From NCBI GenBank assembly GCA_949295395.1, contig CASFLB010000009.1:1-19995 (forward strand): 19,995 nucleotides of DNA. Direction: 5' to 3'. Source of the DNA: an uncultured Pseudomonadota bacterium (GTDB taxonomy: Bacteria > Pseudomonadota > Alphaproteobacteria > RF32 > CAG-239). Made by a program: the position numbers and the translations under genes. Positions 15,603 to 19,995 of the stretch are shown piece by piece. Within the stretch, counting starts at the first letter, position 1; every line of letters begins with the position of its first letter. The notes beneath the pieces were generated by a model. It was given only the letters and a program-made list of their open reading frames with translations, was not told where the DNA came from and made no database searches.

Positions 15603-15624
15603 GTCTTTTTCTCTGTTCTTATAA

Positions 15625-15981
15625 TTAAGGATTTTGCGCAAAGCCCATGACGTCTCCTTTTATTATCCATTCACTTTGGCTGAATAAGGGTAAAAAACGG
15701 ATGGTATGGTATTCTATTTCTACGTTGCTTAGGTAGTCTCCTTTGTATTGTTGCAATGTTTTTTCTATTGCATTATCAAGTTTGGGAGTTTCCCCAAACG
15801 GAATAAATAAAAACCAGCCTTCTGAGGCGGACATTGTTACTTGCTCTTTTATGACATGGTTGTTTTGTTCAAAATATTTTAACGGTGTGGGGCGTGAGGT
15901 GAGAATGCCATAGCGACCTTCCGATGTGGTGCAAGCACTAAGTAAGAGTATCAGACCAAAAATTATTTTATTCTTAATCAT
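15625..15981 (-). CDS. Small lipoprotein, second of a tandem paralogous pair (118 aa)
   Basis: A lipoprotein signal ends in the lipobox LLSAC with Cys17 as the acylated residue, so the mature protein is about 100 aa and probably attached to the outer membrane facing the periplasm. It aligns without net gaps to the preceding gene product: GWFLFIPFG (55-63), P-L-x-x-AI (66-72), D-x-L-x-N-x-x-x-EY (82-91) and IIKGDVM (106-112). This looks like a compact alpha/beta fold. The pattern recalls broad families of small bacterial lipoproteins such as TRL-like or DUF6567 proteins, but I cannot assign one. Its ATG overlaps the stop of its partner by 4 nt (ATGA), implying coupled translation. kdsD lies downstream with its own candidate promoter. 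Confidence 0.85.
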   Translation of the reverse strand: MIKNKIIFGLILLLSACTTSEGRYGILTSRPTPLKYFEQNNHVIKEQVTMSASEGWFLFIPFGETPKLDNAIEKTLQQYKGDYLSNVEIEYHTIRFLPLFSQSEWIIKGDVMGFAQNP

Positions 15982-16343
15982 TCAAAACCTCCGAACAGCG
16001 GGGCAAGTTTGATGGCATCGCCTTTGACCGTAATCGTGTTTTCGCCCCCCAGTAAATACCATGAGTTTTTGTATTCGGCTTTGGCGTTGACCAAAATATC
16101 AGCTTCGGCACTATCTAAGGCGCGGCGAATAGCGTATTCCAGATTAGGATAGCCTTGCGGAAAAAATAGAAAGATACCGGTACTGTCGCTGCCGCTTGCT
16201 CCTTTGATAACGGTGGCTTTTTGCAGTTGTTGCGCTTCAACTGCTGTGATCTCAGGAGAAATAACGCCAAGCTCGGCAATGCGTTGTGTGCTTGTGCAGC
16301 CACTTAATAATAAAACTATTGCTGCAAGCCCGATTTTGTTCAT
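15978..16343 (-). CDS. Small lipoprotein, first of a tandem paralogous pair (121 aa)
   Basis: The signal sequence ends at lipobox LLSGC with Cys16 acylated; the residue after Cys is Thr, with no Asp at +2 to suggest inner-membrane retention under the E. coli rule. The mature domain carries GIFLFFPQG (56-64), P-x-L-x-x-AI (66-72), D-I-L-V-N-x-x-x-EY (82-91) and ITVKGDAI (104-111), collinear with its downstream neighbour, so the two arose by tandem duplication. An insertion-like polar segment (PEITAVEAQQLQKA, 30-43) follows the anchor. No function can be assigned. A strong AAGGAG sits 7 nt before the ATG. The gene diverges from rpsL across 374 nt. It has the same orientation as the LPS-transport genes, which may or may not be functionally meaningful. 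Confidence 0.85.
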   Translation of the reverse strand: MNKIGLAAIVLLLSGCTSTQRIAELGVISPEITAVEAQQLQKATVIKGASGSDSTGIFLFFPQGYPNLEYAIRRALDSAEADILVNAKAEYKNSWYLLGGENTITVKGDAIKLAPLFGGFE

Positions 16344-16407
16344 GAATTGCTCCTTGTTATTTGTTTTGGCTTATTCTAGTTGTTTTCTTTTAAAACTTCG
16401 TTAAATA

Positions 16408-16597
16408 GACTCAATTTGACTCAAAAATATGGTCGGCGAAGCTTGCTACTTTCCTTTTATGGTGACTCTTTTCAAGGGGTTATGAATCGTTTTTTCAATT
16501 TCTTAATAAAAAGTGAATGTTTTTTAGACTCAAATCAAAGAAAATTTGTAAAAGACTCTTGACTTTATTGCAAACTGAATCTAGTATGCCGAGACTC
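16408..16597. promoter_or_regulatory. Cluster of eight GANTC sites in the rpsL/lipoprotein divergent region
   Basis: GACTC occurs at 16408, 16418, 16464, 16527, 16554 and 16593, and GAATC at 16484 and 16577 (first base given). Outside this block I count by eye about three to four dozen GANTC sites in the remaining 19.8 kb, so density here is more than tenfold higher. All six GACTC copies have the same orientation. Three sites touch the rpsL promoter: one abuts the -35, one abuts the -10, and one lies at the predicted start. GANTC is the CcrM adenine methylation sequence in alphaproteobacteria. The single orientation would equally suit a directional protein-binding repeat. Confidence 0.6.
16559..16587 (+). 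promoter_or_regulatory. Main str operon promoter (rpsL-rpsG-fusA)
   Basis: TTGACT (16559-16564) and TAGTAT (16582-16587) are spaced by exactly 17 nt, a strong sigma-70-type match. Transcription should start near 16594, giving a leader of about 124 nt. This is the best promoter match in the 374-nt region before rpsL. Confidence 0.7.
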
Positions 16598-16717
16598 GAT
16601 TAGACAAGGGGTGCTTTGTGCTATGCGCTTTATTGCGTGTTTAACATTGGAAGCGCTATGAGTTTGCATCTTGCGTCTGATTTCGAGATGTGTAATGTTT
16701 TAATAAGGAAAATAGTG
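16594..16717 (+). promoter_or_regulatory. rpsL mRNA leader with a possible 12-codon leader ORF and hairpin
   Basis: The predicted leader contains ATG at 16623 followed by 12 codons (MRFIACLTLEAL) ending in TGA at 16661, with AAGGGG 11 nt upstream of the ATG. GCGCTT (16625-16630) and AAGCGC (16650-16655) can pair as a 6-bp stem over the same interval. The stop overlaps a further ATG (16658) that is in frame with rpsL. The rpsL ribosome site AAGGAA is at 16706-16711. No known ribosomal-protein leader motif is recognised; a regulatory role is inference. Confidence 0.3.
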
Positions 16718-17089
16718 ATGCCTACAATTAATCAGTTAATTCGTAAATCACGAACACCCAAAGTTAAGAGAAACAAAGTCCCGGCTTTGAAAGCGTGCCC
16801 ACAAAAACGCGGTGTTTGTACGAGAGTTTATACAACTACTCCGAAAAAACCGAACTCCGCTTTGCGTAAAGTGGCTCGTATTCGTTTGACTAACGGCTTT
16901 GAAGTAATCAGTTATATCCCTGGTGAAGGTCACAACTTGCAAGAGCACTCAGTGGTACTGATTAGAGGCGGCCGTGTAAAGGACTTGCCAGGTGTTCGCT
17001 ATCATATCATTCGTGGTACCTTGGATACTCAAGGTGTTTCTAAACGTCGTCAACGTCGTTCTCTTTACGGCGCTAAGAGACCTAAATAA
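16718..17089 (+). CDS. rpsL: 30S ribosomal protein S12
   Basis: S12 lies at the decoding centre and controls translational accuracy. The 123-aa protein has the normal length and all hallmark stretches: PTINQLIRK at the N terminus, TTPKKPNSALRK (40-51), GEGHNLQEHSVV (69-80), GGRVKDLPGVRYH (84-96) and the basic C terminus. Lys43 and Lys88 are both present, the wild-type residues at positions where substitutions give streptomycin resistance. The ATG at 16718 is preceded by AAGGAA. The frame is open further upstream to 16616 with no stop, but that extension is unlike any S12. First gene of the str operon. Confidence 0.98.
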   Translation: MPTINQLIRKSRTPKVKRNKVPALKACPQKRGVCTRVYTTTPKKPNSALRKVARIRLTNGFEVISYIPGEGHNLQEHSVVLIRGGRVKDLPGVRYHIIRGTLDTQGVSKRRQRRSLYGAKRPK

Positions 17090-17100
17090 GGAGTAATCAG

Positions 17101-17571
17101 ATGTCACGTCGTCATACTGCAGAAAAAAGACAAGTACTGCCCGATGCTAAATACAACAACGTGGTAGTCGCTAAATTTATTAATGGCGTTATGGAAGATG
17201 GTAAAAAAGCTGTTGCTGAAAAAATCGTTTATTCCGCTTTTGATATCATCGCTCAAAAGTCAAAGCAAGATGCTTTGAGCGTCTTTAATGAAGCTATTGA
17301 AAATGTTAAGCCTATGGTTGAAGTTCGCTCTCGCCGTGTCGGTGGTGCAACTTATCAGGTTCCTTCTGAAGTTAGAGCCGATCGCCGTCAGGCACTCGCA
17401 ATCCGTTGGATTATCGGTGCTGCTCATAAGCGTTCGGAAACAACTATGACCGAAAGACTTGCTAACGAATTGTTAGATGCTTTTGCTAATAAGGGTGCCG
17501 CTGTTAAAAAACGCGAAGATACTCATAAAATGGCTGAAGCTAACAAAGCTTTCTCTCACTATAAGTTCTAA
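17101..17571 (+). CDS. rpsG: 30S ribosomal protein S7
   Basis: S7 nucleates assembly of the 30S head by binding the 3' domain of 16S rRNA and contacts the E-site tRNA. The 156-aa protein begins MSRRHTAEKRQVLPD and contains the conserved VEVRSRRVGGATYQVPSEVR (near 73-92) and the RRQALAIRWI segment that follows it. Length is normal for the shorter S7 type. AAGGAG precedes the ATG. Only 11 nt separate it from rpsL, so the intercistronic S7-binding element that mediates autoregulation in E. coli has no room here; control must act elsewhere. Confidence 0.98.
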   Translation: MSRRHTAEKRQVLPDAKYNNVVVAKFINGVMEDGKKAVAEKIVYSAFDIIAQKSKQDALSVFNEAIENVKPMVEVRSRRVGGATYQVPSEVRADRRQALAIRWIIGAAHKRSETTMTERLANELLDAFANKGAAVKKREDTHKMAEANKAFSHYKF

Positions 17572-17592
17572 CGCTAAGAGGGGTATTTTATT

Positions 17593-19668
17593 ATGGCTCG
17601 TACACATAAACTTGAATTATACAGAAACATCGGTATTATGGCTCATATTGATGCCGGTAAAACAACAACAACCGAACGTATTCTGTATTATACAGGTCAA
17701 AGTCACAAAATCGGTGAAGTGCATGAAGGCGCTGCCACCATGGACTGGATGGAACAGGAACAAGAACGCGGTATTACCATTACGTCTGCTGCGACTACTT
17801 GCTTCTGGAAAGGTCACAGAATTAACATCATTGATACGCCGGGACACGTTGACTTCACTGTTGAAGTTGAACGTTCTTTGCGCGTTCTTGACGGTGCTAT
17901 TACCGTGTTCGACTCCGTTGCCGGTGTTGAACCACAATCTGAAACCGTTTGGCGTCAAGCTGATAAGTACGGTGTTCCTCGCATTTGCTTCTGCAACAAG
18001 ATGGACCGTATCGGTGCCAACTTCTATCGTTGCTTGGATATGATTGTTGACCGTTTGGGCGCTCGTCCGATGGCTTTGCAACTTCCTCTCGGCGTAGAAG
18101 CTGAGTTCAGAGGTGTTGTTGATCTGTTGAACATGAAAGCTATCGTTTATACCGGTGATACCGCTGATTCTCCAATCGAGATTCAAGATATTCCGGCTGA
18201 TATGATGGAAAAAGCTGAAAAATATCATCATGAGTTAATCGAAATGGCTGTCGAAGAAGATGAAGATGCCATGAATGATTACCTTGAAGGTAAAGAAGTT
18301 TCGGTCGAAACCTTGAAAAAATGTATCCGCAAGGGTACCATTGCTCAGGATTTTGTTCCGGTCTTCTGTGGTACGGCCTTCAAAAACAAGGGTGTTCAGC
18401 CTTTGCTTGATGCCGTTATTGATTATTTGCCTTCTCCTTTGGATATTGCTTCTATTAAAGGTATTAATCCTAATACTGATAAAGAAGAAGAGAGAAAGCC
18501 TGATGATAATCAGCCTTTAGCCGCTTTGGCGTTCAAGATCATGAATGACCCGTTCGTTGGATCTTTGACCTTTACGCGTATTTATTCCGGTACAATGACC
18601 GCTGGTTCTTATGTCTACAACTCTGTTAAGGATAAGAAAGAACGTGTTGGTCGTATGCTTTTGATGCACGCTAATAAACGTGAAGATTTGAAAGAAGCTA
18701 ATGCCGGTGATATTATCGCTTTGGCCGGTTTGAAGGATACAACTACCGGTGATACGCTTTGCGACCAGTCTCATCCGATTATTTTGGAAAATATGGAATT
18801 TCCTGATCCGGTTATTGAGTTGGCTGTTGAGCCGAAAACTAAAGCCGATGTTGAAAAAATGGGTCTTGCTTTGTCTCGCTTGGCTATGGAAGATCCGTCT
18901 TTCAAAGTTTCTTCTGATCCGGATTCCGGTCAAACAATCATTAGAGGTATGGGTGAACTTCACCTCGAAATTATTGTTGACCGTTTGAAACGCGAGTTCA
19001 AGGTTGAGTGTAATGTTGGTGAGCCGCAAGTTGCTTATCGTGAAACCATCACTAAGTCTTGCGATATCGAATATACCCACAAGAAACAGTCCGGTGGTGC
19101 CGGTCAGTTCGCTAAGGTTAAGATTAAGTTCTCACCGATTGAAGGTTACACCGGATTTGAATTTGAAAATACCGTTGTCGGCGGTAATGTTCCAAAAGAA
19201 TATATCCCGGGTGTTGAAAAAGGTTTGCGCTCCGCTATGGATGCCGGTGTTATCGCCGGATATCCGGTAACCGGTGTTCACTGCAACCTTTATGATGGTG
19301 CTTATCACGAAGTCGACTCTAACGTTATGTGCTTCGAAATTGCTGCTCGTGCCGCCTTCCGCGAAGGTATGCGTCAGGCTGATCCGAAGCTCTTGGAGCC
19401 GATTATGAAAGTCGAAGTCGTTACTCCGGAAGAATATATGGGTGACATTATCGGTGACTTGAACTCTCGCCGTGGTTTGGTCAATGGTATGGATCAGCGT
19501 GCAAACGCTCGTGTTATTGACGCAAATGTTCCTTTGGCGAATATGTTCGGTTATGTAAATACCCTGCGTTCTTTGTCTCAAGGTCGCGCTCAGTTTACGA
19601 TGGTCTTTGATCATTATGCTGAAGTTCCGAGAGATGTGGCTGAAAAGGTTAAAGCTAAGAACGCCTAA
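17593..19668 (+). CDS. fusA: Translation elongation factor G
   Basis: EF-G is the GTPase that drives ribosomal translocation and, with ribosome recycling factor, splits post-termination ribosomes. The 691-aa product has the G motifs AHIDAGKT (17-24), RGITI (59-63), DTPGHVDF (81-88) and NKMD (135-138), followed by domains II to V, including the domain IV region with GGAGQFAKVKI and the conserved AGYPVTGVHCNLYDG. Length matches canonical bacterial EF-G. AGAGGGG lies about 10 nt before the ATG, and the gene follows rpsG by 21 nt. The sequence is uninterrupted. The 228-nt gap to tuf contains unusual hairpins. Confidence 0.98.
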   Translation: MARTHKLELYRNIGIMAHIDAGKTTTTERILYYTGQSHKIGEVHEGAATMDWMEQEQERGITITSAATTCFWKGHRINIIDTPGHVDFTVEVERSLRVLDGAITVFDSVAGVEPQSETVWRQADKYGVPRICFCNKMDRIGANFYRCLDMIVDRLGARPMALQLPLGVEAEFRGVVDLLNMKAIVYTGDTADSPIEIQDIPADMMEKAEKYHHELIEMAVEEDEDAMNDYLEGKEVSVETLKKCIRKGTIAQDFVPVFCGTAFKNKGVQPLLDAVIDYLPSPLDIASIKGINPNTDKEEERKPDDNQPLAALAFKIMNDPFVGSLTFTRIYSGTMTAGSYVYNSVKDKKERVGRMLLMHANKREDLKEANAGDIIALAGLKDTTTGDTLCDQSHPIILENMEFPDPVIELAVEPKTKADVEKMGLALSRLAMEDPSFKVSSDPDSGQTIIRGMGELHLEIIVDRLKREFKVECNVGEPQVAYRETITKSCDIEYTHKKQSGGAGQFAKVKIKFSPIEGYTGFEFENTVVGGNVPKEYIPGVEKGLRSAMDAGVIAGYPVTGVHCNLYDGAYHEVDSNVMCFEIAARAAFREGMRQADPKLLEPIMKVEVVTPEEYMGDIIGDLNSRRGLVNGMDQRANARVIDANVPLANMFGYVNTLRSLSQGRAQFTMVFDHYAEVPRDVAEKVKAKNA

Positions 19669-19669
19669 G

Positions 19670-19707
19670 ATTTCGTTTTTAACGGGAAGCTAGAGCAATT
19701 TTACGTT
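19670..19707 (+). repeat. Direct repeat, copy 1 (fusA-tuf gap)
   Basis: ATTTCGTTTTTA at the left and AGCTAGAGCAATTTTACGTT at the right recur 121 nt downstream, with only a small difference between (AACGGGA here, GGGAA there). Copy 1 begins immediately after the fusA stop codon and also serves as the 5' arm of the long hairpin described separately. Confidence 0.85.
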
Positions 19708-19787
19708 ATCTCAAAAAATTCATGTACTAATCTGTACACTAAAATTTTTTCTTAACTAGAAATCACTCTATCTTCCTCGTTAAAAAC
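19675..19787 (+). repeat. Long imperfect hairpin (inverted repeat) downstream of fusA
   Basis: The outer arm GTTTTTAACG (19675-19684) pairs with CGTTAAAAAC (19778-19787). After a one-base bulge GGAAG (19685-19689) pairs with CTTCC (19772-19776), then TAGAG with CTCTA (19766-19770) and ATTT with AAAT. An inner stem AAAAAATT (19713-19720) pairs with AATTTTTT (19743-19750), capped by TGTAC and GTACA (19723-19727, 19734-19738) around a 6-nt loop. The result is a stacked hairpin of about 113 nt. No T run follows it, so it is not a standard terminator. mRNA processing, attenuation or a small palindromic element are possible explanations. Confidence 0.75.
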
Positions 19788-19790
19788 AAA

Positions 19791-19827
19791 ATTTCGTTTT
19801 TAGGGAAAGCTAGAGCAATTTTACGTT
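19791..19827 (+). repeat. Direct repeat, copy 2 (fusA-tuf gap)
   Basis: This second copy of the hairpin's left arm starts 3 nt after the first hairpin. Here TAGAGCAA (19811-19818) can pair locally with TTGTTCTA (19826-19833), and GTTTTTA (19796-19802) with TAAAAAC (19843-19849), giving a smaller hairpin of about 54 nt. The copy could also pair with the arm at 19759-19787 instead. Confidence 0.8.
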
Positions 19828-19841
19828 GTTCTACATCCTGC

Positions 19842-19879
19842 TTAAAAACAAAGATTGAGTTTGTTTATTTAATTTTTTT
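19842..19879 (+). terminator. Possible weak intrinsic terminator or attenuator before tuf
   Basis: AAACAAA (19846-19852) pairs with TTTGTTT (19860-19866), extendable through TTAA and TTTAA with a bulge, and is followed by seven T (19873-19879). The stem is almost entirely A-T, so it would be weak. Its left arm overlaps the outer stem of the preceding hairpin, making the two structures mutually exclusive. Confidence 0.25.
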
Positions 19880-19896
19880 ATTTGGAGTTATTCTAA

Positions 19897-19995
19897 ATGG
19901 CAAAAGAGAAATTTGAGCGTAGCAAACCGCACTGCAACATCGGTACGATTGGCCACGTAGACCACGGTAAAACTACTTTGACAGCAGCAATTACA
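19897..19995 (+). CDS. tuf: Translation elongation factor Tu (5' part, runs off the window)
   Basis: EF-Tu delivers aminoacyl-tRNA to the ribosomal A site as a GTP complex. The first 33 codons are present: MAKEKFERSKPHCNIGTIG followed by the G1 loop GHVDHGKT (19-26) and TLTAAIT, diagnostic for EF-Tu. GGAG lies upstream of the ATG. It is the fourth gene of the str locus, but the 228-nt repeat-bearing gap after fusA suggests that its expression is adjusted separately. Confidence 0.97.
   Translation, partial: MAKEKFERSKPHCNIGTIGHVDHGKTTLTAAIT

Noticed and set aside
15540..15641. Longer kdsD frame starting at 15641
   Set aside because: It would overlap the lipoprotein gene, adds 34 residues atypical of the family and runs through a candidate promoter; the ATG at 15539 fits better.
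16616..16717. N-terminal extension of S12 from a TTG at 16616
   Set aside because: The added 34 residues match no S12 protein, and the ATG at 16718 has a good ribosome site and gives the exact family length.
17617..18231. 204-aa open frame antisense to fusA (and further ones at 18517-19080 and 19132-19614)
   Set aside because: All lie opposite highly conserved EF-G coding sequence with biased codon use, which commonly keeps the antisense frame open; no initiation signals.
1..19995. CRISPR arrays, insertion sequences, tRNA or rRNA genes
   Set aside because: No regularly spaced repeats, transposase frames, terminal inverted repeats, or cloverleaf-like or rRNA sequences were seen; the fusA-tuf repeats are only two copies and hairpin-forming.

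Overview
This AT-rich window (roughly 40% G+C by eye) is core chromosome of a Gram-negative bacterium, most likely an alphaproteobacterium. The evidence is a division/cell-wall cluster in alphaproteobacterial order, an FtsZ with a long acidic linker ending in EIPSFLRRR, the linked set kdsD-lptC-lptA-lptB-rpoN-hpf-ptsN, and GANTC sites (the CcrM methylation sequence) at several promoters. An uncultured, possibly host-associated lineage would fit the base composition and the two unrecognised genes at the left end, but this is inference.

Left end (1-1370, plus strand): a short tail of an upstream reading frame, a 119-aa membrane-anchored protein and a 231-aa protein, neither recognised. They are closed by intrinsic terminators at 475-503 and 1331-1370. 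The second terminator is symmetric and also lies just past ftsZ, which converges from the right.

Middle (1385-9604, minus strand, transcribed right to left): mraY, ftsW, murG, murB, ftsQ, ftsA, then ftsZ. MraY and MurG make lipid I and lipid II, MurB reduces UDP-GlcNAc-enolpyruvate, FtsW is the SEDS glycosyltransferase, and FtsQ, FtsA and FtsZ build the divisome. The genes abut or overlap, yet murD, murC and ddl, normally interleaved here, are absent. ftsZ is separated from ftsA by a terminator and has its own candidate promoter.

Right-middle (9736-16343, minus strand): two tandem paralogous lipoprotein genes, then kdsD (arabinose-5-phosphate isomerase for Kdo), lptC, lptA and lptB (LPS transport), rpoN (sigma-54), hpf (ribosome hibernation) and ptsN (EIIA-Ntr), ended by a strong terminator. 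This unit supplies and exports LPS and links to nitrogen-PTS and sigma-54 regulation.

Right end (16718-19995, plus strand): the str operon rpsL-rpsG-fusA and the start of tuf. The 374-bp divergent region before rpsL has a strong sigma-70-type promoter inside a dense cluster of eight GANTC sites, six of them in the identical orientation GACTC. The 228-bp fusA-tuf gap holds a 113-nt imperfect hairpin followed by a second copy of its left arm. No CRISPR array, tRNA, rRNA, insertion sequence or obvious foreign island was seen. The most unusual signals are regulatory (the GACTC cluster, the fusA-tuf hairpins) and structural (the three ligase genes missing from the division cluster).
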